In this document: positions 1 to 5,348 of the stretch, piece after piece
Layout: every line of letters begins with the position of its first letter
Position numbering within the stretch: the first letter of the stretch is position 1
Origin: Bacillota bacterium
Lineage (GTDB): Bacteria > Bacillota > Sulfobacillia > Symbiobacteriales > ZC4RG38
Length of the DNA: 16,696 nt
Direction of reading: 5' to 3'
Assembly (NCBI GenBank): GCA_003242505.1
Contig: QGUP01000008.1
Span: forward strand, 1 to 16,696
The notes under the pieces: generated by a model
The model's database searches: none
What the model saw: only the letters and a program-made list of their open reading frames with translations
What the model was told of the DNA's origin: nothing
Translations under genes and position numbers: made by a program

Positions 1-306
1 GGCGGTCAGATCCTCGCGGACATCAACACTCTCCGCGGCGTGGCGGAGGTCGTAGTGACCCCGTTCCTGACCGACCCGAACGACTGGTACTTGGTCGCCG
101 ACCCCACCGACCTGCCGTGCATCGAGGTCAGCTTCCTGCGGATGATCGGCGACCAGCCGCAGCTGTTCGTGAAGCGGAACGAGTGGCAGTTCGTCGGCGG
201 CGGCGCGGCCGGCATCGAGCAGTTCGACCATGAGTACATGGTCCGCCACGTCACCACGGCCAAGGCCTTCGACTGGCGGGGCGTGTACAAGAGCCAGGTG
301 GCGTAA
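1..306 (+). CDS. Major capsid protein, C-terminal part (5' truncated)
   Basis: The reading frame is open from the first base and ends with TAA at 304-306, giving 101 residues of a larger protein. The pattern of a hydrophobic beta strand (VVVTPFLTDPNDWYLVADP), a stretch like IEVSFLR...PQLFVKRNEWQ, and a closing DWRGVYKSQVA resembles the C-termini of HK97-fold phage major head proteins of the Mu gpT-like group, which often end in a D-[YW]-RG-[AIV]-YK motif. The product would form the capsid shell. It lies immediately before neck genes, as expected in a head-to-tail gene order. The N-terminus and any fused protease lie outside the window. The capsid assignment is fairly safe from context plus motif; the exact subfamily is less certain. 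Confidence 0.75.
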   Translation, partial: GGQILADINTLRGVAEVVVTPFLTDPNDWYLVADPTDLPCIEVSFLRMIGDQPQLFVKRNEWQFVGGGAAGIEQFDHEYMVRHVTTAKAFDWRGVYKSQVA

Positions 307-308
307 CG

Positions 309-590
309 ATGAGCGGCCGTGAGTTCATCCGACGGCCGACCACCTACACCGAGGAGATGCTGGCCCGGCTGGTGGCTCTGCAAGATGAGCAGGTCCGCCT
401 GCTGGGCCAGCTCCTCTCCCGGCTCTCGGGCCCCGTCGAGTCGCAGGCCGCGGCCACCACGGCAACCGCCGCCGGGGATGCCGGCCGGACGGAGGTGGCG
501 GTCCAGGCGGCTGCCGAGGAAGGGGCCCAGGAGGTGACGGGCCGTGACCGACCTCGAACTGCTGCGGCAAAACGTGCAGGACACCGTTGA
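309..590 (+). CDS. Small unidentified protein between capsid and neck genes
   Basis: A 93-residue ORF starting at ATG 309, two bases after the capsid stop, with a modest SD (AGGTGG, 296-301) inside the capsid gene end. Residues about 14-40 (TEEMLARLVALQDEQVRLL) look like a short amphipathic coiled-coil helix. The rest is Ala/Gly/Thr-rich and probably disordered, ending in a basic tail. I recognise no family. The last 47 nt overlap the next gene, whose SD (AGGAGGTGA, 529-537) lies inside this ORF, so the two may be translationally coupled. Short helical proteins of unknown role are common between capsid and adaptor genes in siphophages. The frame may be real only in its first half. Confidence 0.5.
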   Translation: MSGREFIRRPTTYTEEMLARLVALQDEQVRLLGQLLSRLSGPVESQAAATTATAAGDAGRTEVAVQAAAEEGAQEVTGRDRPRTAAAKRAGHR

Positions 591-879
591 GCCGTACACC
601 TGGGACGATGCCACGCTGCAGGCCCTGCTGGACCGCTGCGGCGGTGACGTGAACCTCGCCAGCGCCCAGGTCTGGCTGTGGCGGGCCGGGAATGCTGCGC
701 TGAGGAACTTTCGGTACCGCCTGAGCGACGGGACCCAGGTTGACCGGACCATGACCGCCGAGGAGTGCCGGGCGATGGCCGAACAGTACCGGGCCATGGC
801 CATGGCGGAGCCGGCCGACGCGACGGTCGAGGTCGACTGGACCCGGGCGTTCGACCCGCCGGAGTGGCCGGATGAGTAG
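544..879 (+). CDS. Probable head-tail adaptor (neck) protein
   Basis: A 111-residue protein starting at GTG 544, six bases after a perfect AGGAGGTGA SD at 529-537. Predicted mostly helical: an N-terminal segment (LELLRQNVQDTVEPYTWDD), then LQALLDRCGGDVNLASAQVWLWRAG, a short strand pair (NFRYRLSDGTQVDRTM), then a second helix (AEECRAMAEQYRAMA). This small alpha-helical layout, acidic C-terminus and position after the capsid gene fit the HK97 gp6 / SPP1 gp15 type of connector, which forms a ring under the portal. No catalytic motif is visible. The assignment rests on context and helical pattern, not on a diagnostic motif, so another neck function is possible. Confidence 0.55.
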   Translation: MTDLELLRQNVQDTVEPYTWDDATLQALLDRCGGDVNLASAQVWLWRAGNAALRNFRYRLSDGTQVDRTMTAEECRAMAEQYRAMAMAEPADATVEVDWTRAFDPPEWPDE

Positions 880-893
880 GGAGGTGACCGCCG

Positions 894-1271
894 GTGCTGG
901 ACCCGAGAGACCTCGCTACCATCGCCGAGGACCTGGCGGTCCTGGCCGCTGACGCCGAGGTGCCCATCACCTACCGGCGCTACATCGGCACCACGCCGGG
1001 CGACCCGTCCCTGGGCCTGCCGCCGCAGGACCAGTACGAGGACGAGGCGACGACGGCGACAGTGCGGGAACTCACGGTCGAGGAGGTCCAGGCCGCCGGT
1101 GGCACCTACTCCCTGGGCGACGTGGAGATCGGGGCCCGCCGCCCGGTAGTAGATGCCCGGGACCGCATCGTGTACAACGGCCTGACGTGGCGCCCGGTGG
1201 AGATTCGGCCGGTGCGGCTGGGCGGCCAGGTGCTGCGCTGGCTGCTTCGGTGCCGGCGGGCGCAGGAGTGA
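894..1271 (+). CDS. Probable head closure / stopper protein
   Basis: A 125-residue protein starting at GTG 894 with SD GGAGGTGA at 880-887. An N-terminal helix (PRDLATIAEDLAVLAAD) is followed by beta-rich sequence including VPITYRRYIG, ATVRELTVEEV, a GDVEIGARRP strand pair, and DRIVYNGLTWRPVEIRPV near the C-terminus. The closing pattern (an x-D-x-I-x-[YH]-N-G-x-x-[WY]-x-V strand pair) is typical of phage head-tail joining proteins of the SPP1 gp16 / head-closure group. It sits between the adaptor and the gp10-type gene, which is the usual place for the stopper that holds DNA in the head. Moderately confident. Confidence 0.6.
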   Translation: MLDPRDLATIAEDLAVLAADAEVPITYRRYIGTTPGDPSLGLPPQDQYEDEATTATVRELTVEEVQAAGGTYSLGDVEIGARRPVVDARDRIVYNGLTWRPVEIRPVRLGGQVLRWLLRCRRAQE

Positions 1272-1277
1272 GGGGCC

Positions 1278-1946
1278 ATGGCGCAGGCCACCCTCTTCGA
1301 CATCCGGTTCGAGGGCTTGAGGCAGGTCCAGGAGCAACTCGAGCGGGTGCAGGACCTTCTGGAGTACAACCTGCGGCAGGCCGTGGCCAGGACGGTCCTG
1401 TGGGGCGCCGGTAAGATTGCCGAGGACACCCCGGTGGACACCGGCCGGCTGCGGGCCTCCATCGGCGGGGACGTGATCGACACCTCCGCCGGAGGGGACC
1501 CGAAGGCTGTAGCGGAAGGGCGGCGGGAGAGCCTGACGGCCATCCAGGACCTACTCGGGGTGATCGGGACCAACGTCCGGTACGCCATCTACCAGGAGTT
1601 CGGCTGGCAGCCCCGGGGGCCCCGCAAGCTGACCCGCAAGCAGCTTCGTTACCTCTTCGCCGTGGGCATCCTGCGGACGGTCAAGACCGCCGGAGGCCGG
1701 CGGGTGGTACCTGGGGACCGGACGGTGGTCCGGCAGTACCGGGTGGCTGGCAAGACCATCCGGTCGAAGTACACCGTCGCCGGGGTGGACACCAGCATCA
1801 ACCGGCGGGCCGGGATGACCAGTCGGGTCAAGGGTCGGGGGTTCTTCCGCCGGAACATCCCGGCCATCCGGGAGTTCTTCTACCGGGCCTGCGAGGAGGC
1901 CATCGCTCTGGCACTGCAGGGCAAGGAGATGAAGGTCACCTTCTAG
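1278..1946 (+). CDS. HK97 gp10-family neck/tail completion protein
   Basis: A 222-residue protein starting at ATG 1278, seven bases after the stopper stop. It carries the classical gp10 signatures: an N-terminal beta strand and helix (FDIRFEGLRQVQEQLERV), DTPVDTGRLRASI at residues about 49-62, IGTNVRYAIYQEFGW at about 97-110, and GRGFFRRNIPAIREFFYRACEEAI near the end. Members are usually about 110-160 residues. Here roughly 80 residues lie between the EFG motif and the FFRR segment, rich in Arg/Lys and beta pattern, so this is a long form. The family acts at the head-tail joint or in tail completion. Family assignment is confident; the exact role in this phage is inferred. Confidence 0.88.
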   Translation: MAQATLFDIRFEGLRQVQEQLERVQDLLEYNLRQAVARTVLWGAGKIAEDTPVDTGRLRASIGGDVIDTSAGGDPKAVAEGRRESLTAIQDLLGVIGTNVRYAIYQEFGWQPRGPRKLTRKQLRYLFAVGILRTVKTAGGRRVVPGDRTVVRQYRVAGKTIRSKYTVAGVDTSINRRAGMTSRVKGRGFFRRNIPAIREFFYRACEEAIALALQGKEMKVTF

Positions 1947-2096
1947 CAGAGGGTGCCACCACCGGGAGTGGCACTTGGGACACTCAAAGACCCCGACCTT
2001 ACACCCGGGGCGGGCCACCGTCCCCGGGATTCGTTTAACGGCGACCAGCTTCCCTTCAACTGGGCACCCACAAGTCCGGCGCTTTCTGGGATACAT
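1943..2096 (-). CDS. Possible antisense zinc-ribbon ORF or relic
   Basis: On the minus strand an ATG at 2096 is preceded, four bases upstream, by GGAAGTGA, one mismatch from the SD used by the plus-strand genes. The first ~50 residues have zinc-ribbon character: TCGCPVEGK at 8-16, then FECPKCHSRWW at 37-47, with candidate ligands C9, C11, C39 and C42. The frame does not stop here; it runs on to 1551 antisense to the gp10-type gene, and that extension looks like shadow sequence. A TAG on this strand lies in the CTAG at 1942-1945, which also contributes the gp10 stop, but in another frame, so a one-base indel could have removed the natural end. It may equally be chance. Confidence 0.28.
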
Positions 2097-2190
2097 CCTC
2101 TCACTTCCTTTTCTGTGGAGGTTTTCACCAGCCTATATTCCCTAGCGCAGGTGCCATCTGCTCACCTGCCGCCGCCTTCTTTCGCAGGGG
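1947..2190. other. Hairpin-containing spacer, AT-richer than flanks
   Basis: A 244-nt spacer without a convincing plus-strand gene. It holds three perfect 7-bp inverted repeats: GTGCCAC/GTGGCAC at 1953-1959 and 1968-1974, CCCGGGG/CCCCGGG at 2004-2010 and 2022-2028, and GCAGGTG/CACCTGC at 2147-2153 and 2163-2169. It is bounded by a near-identical 10-mer, GCAGAGGGTG at 1946 and GCAGGGGGTG at 2184. Its second half (about 2090-2145) is notably T-rich. No promoter is clear; TATATT at 2134-2139 lacks a good -35 box. The possible zinc-ribbon ORF lies in it on the minus strand. Confidence 0.5.
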
Positions 2191-2688
2191 GTGGTCCTCA
2201 CGCTCAACACCCGGGCGAGCCTCAACAAGGCGTTCGAGGAGGCGGTGCAGACCCTGGGCCTTGGCCTCACCGTCCAGTACGACCAGTACGCCCCCCTGCA
2301 GCCAGGCGCCGGCCCGTACCCGTCCCTGGTGGTCCGGATCCTCGATGACCAGGCGCAGCCGGTGACGCACTTCGGCCGACGCACGCCCCGGAGCCCGACC
2401 GGGGCCAAGCGGTACCGCCTCATGGTGGAGGCGGAGGTCAGGACCCAGAGCCCTACCTTCAACCAGGCCGCCCACATCGCCAGTCTGCTCCGCAGTTACT
2501 TCGACGGCCGCCAGATACCCAGGCGAACCTGGTTGCTGAACGCCACCACGCCTAATCCGAGCCCGGCGGATGCCGGGTTCATTCGCTTCACGGAGGAGTC
2601 CAGGCTGGACCTGCTCCAGGATGAGCAGCAGCAGAACTACAAGAGCGCGTTCCTGACGTGGGAGGTGGAGGTGGAGATACCGGCGTGA
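2191..2688 (+). CDS. Probable tail terminator protein
   Basis: About 165 residues if started at GTG 2191. The start is uncertain: the only purine-rich run (AGGGGG, 2186-2191) abuts the GTG without a spacer, and the frame is open upstream to a TAG at 2143-2145, so CTG 2158 (behind AGGTG 2149-2153) is an alternative. The sequence has an N-terminal helix (RASLNKAFEEAVQTLG), a beta strand pair (YPSLVVRILDD), a long central strand (RYRLMVEAEVRTQSP), a helix (FNQAAHIASLLRSYFDG), and a final strand (SAFLTWEVEVEIPA). That alpha/beta order and the place between a gp10-type protein and the tube protein fit tail terminators (lambda gpU-like), which cap the finished tube. Confidence 0.6.
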   Translation: MVLTLNTRASLNKAFEEAVQTLGLGLTVQYDQYAPLQPGAGPYPSLVVRILDDQAQPVTHFGRRTPRSPTGAKRYRLMVEAEVRTQSPTFNQAAHIASLLRSYFDGRQIPRRTWLLNATTPNPSPADAGFIRFTEESRLDLLQDEQQQNYKSAFLTWEVEVEIPA

Positions 2689-2846
2689 CCGTGACGTGCA
2701 GGTGCGGGTTCAAAATTTGGTTTGCTCTGGCCCGTTGGCGGGGGGGTGCGGTTCTTTTCCCCCAAGGTGGGGGCCCCGAAACCGTTTAGCCCCGGGCGGT
2801 GGTGAAACCGCCCGAGGTCGGTGAGAGGAAGGAGGAGGAGCGGTAA
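2689..2846 (+). promoter_or_regulatory. Structured leader of the major tail protein gene
   Basis: A 158-nt leader. A perfect 8-bp hairpin (CGGGCGGT 2793-2800, loop GGTGAA, ACCGCCCG 2807-2814) sits just upstream of a very strong SD (AAGGAGGAGG, about 2829-2838) and the GTG start at 2847. A second, 5-bp C/G stem (2759-2763 with 2769-2773) lies further upstream. A short AT-rich patch is present around 2710-2724. I cannot identify a clear promoter. A 5' hairpin before the gene of an abundant structural protein could protect its mRNA, which is inference. Confidence 0.45.
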
Positions 2847-3545
2847 GTGGCTTACATCGAGGAGGTCAAGAACGCCGAAGTCACCCTGATCTTCGGCCCC
2901 TTCGCCGTGGCTGAGAAGGTTCCGGGCGTCACCGCCTTCCAGCACACGCCGGAGCATCAGGTGCAGCGGCGGGGCGCCTCGAACTTCGGCGGCCGGGGCC
3001 CTGTGGCCATCACCTCGGACTACCAGGGTGAGTCCGGCAGCATCACCATCGAGGGCATCGAGGGCGACCGGATGCTGGCGGCCATCCTCAGCGGCGAGGA
3101 TCCGGCCCAGTTCGTGGTGGAGGACCCGCGCCGGCGGTTCCCCATCTACATCATCAGCAACTCTTACGATGACGATGGGGTCACGCCGCTGGTCGGGCAC
3201 TACGTCCACTACTGCAAGTTCGAGAACCAGCCGCGGCCGGTCGGGCCTGACGCCAGGTCCTACAACTTCCAGGGCCTGTGGTCCAAGGTGTTCCACGGCA
3301 AGAAGGTGGTGTACGAGGTCTTCGACGGCGCCGCCACCCCGGTGACGGCCCTCAACCTGAGCCAGACGGCCTTCCAGGACCCCGAGGACCAGACGGTGGC
3401 CCTGGCCGTCCTGCGGCAGACGCAGAACACCAAGTCTGTCAAGGTGCTCAAGAAGGGCACCGACTACACCGAGACCGAATCGACCATCACCCTGACCCAG
3501 GGTCTCGCCGAGAACGAGCGGGCCCTGGTCATCTACGTGGTGTAA
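2847..3545 (+). CDS. Major tail tube protein
   Basis: A 232-residue protein starting at GTG 2847 after the strongest SD in the window (AAGGAGGAGG). The N-terminal ~165 residues are beta-rich with typical tube-protein features: YIEEVKNAEVTLIFG, an early FGGRGPVAITSDYQGESGS region, a conserved-looking ITIEGIEGDRMLAAIL segment, and YIISNSYDDDG. The final ~65 residues (from about LNLSQTAFQDPEDQ) look like a separate small beta domain, with strands at SVKVLKKGTDYTE, STITLTQG and RALVIYVV. This is reminiscent of Ig-like decorations on tube proteins. The protein would polymerise around the tape measure to form the tail tube. Gene position, length and hairpin-flanked expression unit support the call. 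Confidence 0.75.
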   Translation: MAYIEEVKNAEVTLIFGPFAVAEKVPGVTAFQHTPEHQVQRRGASNFGGRGPVAITSDYQGESGSITIEGIEGDRMLAAILSGEDPAQFVVEDPRRRFPIYIISNSYDDDGVTPLVGHYVHYCKFENQPRPVGPDARSYNFQGLWSKVFHGKKVVYEVFDGAATPVTALNLSQTAFQDPEDQTVALAVLRQTQNTKSVKVLKKGTDYTETESTITLTQGLAENERALVIYVV

Positions 3546-3552
3546 GCGAGAA

Positions 3553-3575
3553 GGCCCCCGGCTGAACCGGGGGCC
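3553..3575 (+). terminator. Probable rho-independent terminator after tail tube gene
   Basis: Perfect 9-bp GC stem (GGCCCCCGG / CCGGGGGCC) with a CTGAA loop begins seven bases after the tube gene stop. It is followed by CATGAGTTTT, so the T run starts six bases after the stem rather than directly. It could be a partial terminator or an mRNA 3' stabiliser. A stem with the same core, GCCCCCGG / CCGGGGGC, recurs at 16249-16275. Confidence 0.65.
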
Positions 3576-3796
3576 CATGAGTTTTGCGCCGGCTAGGGCA
3601 GGCCACCCGAAGGGCCGCCGTTGCCACACCCGCGGCGGCCCGCGCCGGCCAAGTTTTGTTATGACACGACGACGGGTGTGGGACTTCTGGAAAGGGGTGT
3701 GGCGGTCGTGGCTGCGAAAGGTATCACCTTCGCGGTGATACCTTCCTGACGCGGCGTTTTGAACACGCCCCTCGCTAAGTGAGGAGGGCGGACACG
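3576..3796 (+). promoter_or_regulatory. Hairpin-rich leader of tail chaperone gene
   Basis: After the terminator this 221-nt leader holds a large GC stem (GGGCCGCCG 3612-3620 with CGGCGGCCC 3633-3641), enclosed by GCCGGC at 3588-3593 and 3644-3649. It also holds a perfect 11-bp palindrome at 3718-3744 (listed separately). A 25-codon ORF at 3661-3738, rich in Trp and Arg, ends inside that palindrome but has no SD. The SD of the chaperone gene is AGGAGG at 3782-3787. No sigma-A-like promoter is obvious. Confidence 0.45.
3718..3744. repeat. Perfect 11-bp inverted repeat with TTCGC centre
   Basis: AAGGTATCACC (3718-3728) and GGTGATACCTT (3734-3744) are exact inverses around TTCGC. As RNA it is a stable hairpin; as DNA it is a symmetric site that could bind a dimeric repressor. 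The half-sites TATCACC/GGTGATA match lambda operator half-sites, but the gap is 5 bp rather than 3. It lies about 50 bp upstream of the chaperone start. Its function is unknown. Confidence 0.6.
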
Positions 3797-4492
3797 ATGG
3801 CTGAACTGACCCAGGACATGATCGAGCGCCGCTACCTGAAGGTGGCGTCCAACCCCACCCCGGTCAACATCCCCGGCCTGCCGGGGCTTTTCTTCAAGCC
3901 GATGGGGCCAAAGGAGCGGGGCATCTCCAGCCGGGCCTACTCCCAGGCCCTGTTCAAGTACATCCAGGAGGGCTACCCCTCCGAGCACGCGCTGGGCGAA
4001 CTGGTCAAGCGGGCGGCGGCCAACAGCGGCCTGGACTACCGGGTTCTGGCCCGCAAGGCCGCCATCCTGCGGAAGTACCAGCAGGCCGTACCTGAGGAAC
4101 TGCAGGGCCCCTACGACCAGCTGACCCCGGAGGAGGTGGCCGAGCTCCCGCCGGAGGAGCAGGCCAAGCGGGAGCAGGCCATCCGGGAGCGGGGCCGGCG
4201 GATTGTGGAGTTGCTCCAGACGGCGCTGACCGAAGAGGAGCGGGAGGCGCTGCGGCAGATCGAGCAGATCGAGGCCCTGGAGCAGCACCTGCGCCAACAG
4301 ACGGCTGAGTGGCACGCCCGCCGGGACCAGGCCGTGGCCGAGATTCTGGCCTGCGCCGTGAAGGAGGATGGTTCGCCGTACTTTCCGGGCGGCGAGGAGG
4401 AGCTGGAGCAGGTGGAGCGGCTGGCCGACCTGTTCCTGGCCTGGTACCAGTTCCGCAACGGCATGCCGTCCGATTTTTTCTCCCGATCCTGA
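3797..4492 (+). CDS. Tail assembly chaperone, short (G) form
   Basis: A 231-residue protein from ATG 3797, chosen over the in-frame GTG 3779 because AGGAGG at 3782-3787 lies nine bases before the ATG and downstream of the GTG. It is largely helical and charged: AELTQDMIERRYLKVASNP, then GPKERGISSRAYSQALFKYI, then a Glu/Gln/Arg-rich coiled-coil stretch (about 100-175), then AVAEILACAVKEDG and LEQVERLADLFLAWYQFRNGMPSDFF. Context (between tube and tape measure genes) and a perfect slippery heptamer just before the stop match the lambda gpG type of chaperone, which coats the tape measure during assembly. Sequence identity to any one family is not claimed. Confidence 0.75.
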   Translation: MAELTQDMIERRYLKVASNPTPVNIPGLPGLFFKPMGPKERGISSRAYSQALFKYIQEGYPSEHALGELVKRAAANSGLDYRVLARKAAILRKYQQAVPEELQGPYDQLTPEEVAELPPEEQAKREQAIRERGRRIVELLQTALTEEEREALRQIEQIEALEQHLRQQTAEWHARRDQAVAEILACAVKEDGSPYFPGGEEELEQVERLADLFLAWYQFRNGMPSDFFSRS

Positions 4493-4773
4493 CCCGCAGC
4501 GTTCAGTGGATGAGCCTGGCCCGTGCCCTCCCCGAAAACGGACTGCCGTTTGCCGGGGCGCCAGCCGACTGGTCTGAGGACCAGCGGCGACTGTGGGGCC
4601 TGTGGCAGGAACTGCGGTCGGTATGGCAACTGGCCCGGGTACGGGACATCCCGCTGCCCGGGCCAGAGACCTACCGGACCTATCGGACCTGGCGCAAGTG
4701 GGCGGACTGGGTGCTGGAGCAGGGGCCGGATGGGAAGCAGCGGCAGGGGTCGGGGTGGGTGCTCAGGCGGTGA
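3797..4773 (+). CDS. Tail assembly chaperone, frameshifted G-T fusion
   Basis: A -1 slip at TTTTTTC (4474-4480) joins the first 228 codons of the G form to a 97-residue extension read from 4480 to the TGA at 4771-4773, making about 325 residues. The extension has no SD-backed start of its own and begins LPILTRSVQWMSL. It continues with GLPFAGAPADWSEDQRRLW, WQELRSVWQLARV and YRTYRTWRKWADWVLEQ, all protein-like. This mirrors lambda gpG/gpGT, where the T part recruits tube subunits to the tape measure. The frameshift is read directly from sequence; the efficiency and function are inferred from the family. Confidence 0.8.
4474..4480 (+). promoter_or_regulatory. Programmed -1 ribosomal frameshift site
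   Basis: The heptamer T TTT TTC is in the exact X XXY YYZ phase: zero-frame codons are GAT TTT TTC, and both tRNAs can re-pair with TTT TTT after slipping back one base. The zero frame stops only four codons later (TGA 4490-4492), while the -1 frame stays open for about 290 nt. No strong downstream pseudoknot is evident; only a weak CTGA/TCAG pairing is visible. Confidence 0.85.
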
Positions 4774-4779
4774 CTTCGC

Positions 4780-5229
4780 TCAACGTGTAATCCAGTCGGT
4801 GGCAACCCAGCCAACACGGCCAGCGTGCGGTCCATCGGTGATGCGAACCTTGGAGCGGGTGAAGCCCAAATCAAGGACGCGGACCTGGGTTCCGCTCTCT
4901 ACGATGAAGACTTTCCCGGCGATGATAAGTTCGTTGATGCCGTCAAGGTCGTTGGCGACCGATGCCGACAGCAGGGCTTCGTACGCCTGCTCATCGACCG
5001 CTACCGGCACTTGGCCGGTGCTTGGAGAGCGGAGGCGCACGACTTCCCCTACCGCTGGCACGTACGAGGTCCCAGCGGTTGCACCGATTCGGTAAGGGTC
5101 ATCGGTCGAACAACTGAAGAACACGGCCATGAGGACCGAGCAGATTGCAAAGAGAGTGAGGCAGCCAGTTAGCCCCTGGTTCGTGTTGCCGGGTTTCTGG
5201 CTGGTCTCAACCTGTGGCTTCTCCGTCAT
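4780..5229 (-). CDS. Membrane-anchored protein with SH3-like C-terminus (moron)
   Basis: A 149-residue protein on the opposite strand to the other genes. ATG 5229 is preferred because AGGTGG (complement of 5241-5246) lies 11 bases upstream; GTG 5244 would add five residues but has no SD. A polar N-terminus is followed by one hydrophobic segment at about 20-40 (LTLFAICSVLMAVFFSC), ending in a Cys that is not a canonical lipobox. Then comes a soluble part with VDEQAYEALLSASVANDL, LIIAGKVFIVESGTQVRVL and a final KVRITDGPHAGRVGWVATDWI. The last ~50 residues have the beta pattern of bacterial SH3-like domains, and similar proteins occur as hypotheticals in Bacillota. Orientation and place between chaperone and tape measure genes mark it as a moron. 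Its role is unknown; expression in the lysogen and superinfection exclusion are possibilities only. Confidence 0.78.
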   Translation of the reverse strand: MTEKPQVETSQKPGNTNQGLTGCLTLFAICSVLMAVFFSCSTDDPYRIGATAGTSYVPAVGEVVRLRSPSTGQVPVAVDEQAYEALLSASVANDLDGINELIIAGKVFIVESGTQVRVLDLGFTRSKVRITDGPHAGRVGWVATDWITR

Positions 5230-5348
5230 AGGACAAACACCCACCTATTGGCGGAATTCCGACATGCAAGTTTCTCGCGCAGGACGCGAAATCCTGCCGA
5301 ACTTCGGTTCGCCGGTACCCAACCCGGGACAGGCGAGGTGGTAAGAGG
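5230..5348. promoter_or_regulatory. Divergent spacer before tape measure gene
   Basis: This spacer separates the minus-strand moron from the tape measure start and must carry any promoter of the moron. It holds GCAGGA/TCCTGC (5279-5284 with 5292-5297) and a 5-bp stem closed by a C(TTCG)G tetraloop (CGAAC 5298-5302, GTTCG 5307-5311). On the minus strand TTGCAT (5263-5268) is a -35-like box, but no matching -10 follows at the usual distance, so no promoter is called. Confidence 0.35.

Noticed and set aside
6..1337. 443-codon minus-strand ORF
   Set aside because: It is antisense to the well-supported capsid and neck genes, shows low-complexity Arg/Ser/Pro-rich sequence, and has no SD or recognisable motif; a GC-rich shadow.
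1953..2348. Plus-strand 131-codon ORF across the 1947-2190 spacer
   Set aside because: No SD, low-complexity C-terminus, and its second half is an out-of-frame reading of the tail terminator gene.
2706..2720. GGGTTCAAA, resembling a tRNA T-arm
   Set aside because: No acceptor stem, anticodon arm or matching second half of the T stem can be found around it.
2637..3629. 330-codon minus-strand ORF
   Set aside because: Antisense to the tail tube gene and crossing its terminator; composition typical of shadow frames.
3718..3744. Calling the palindrome a true lambda-type CI operator
   Set aside because: Half-sites match but the spacing is 5 bp rather than 3 bp, and no repressor gene or second operator is visible; kept only as an observation.
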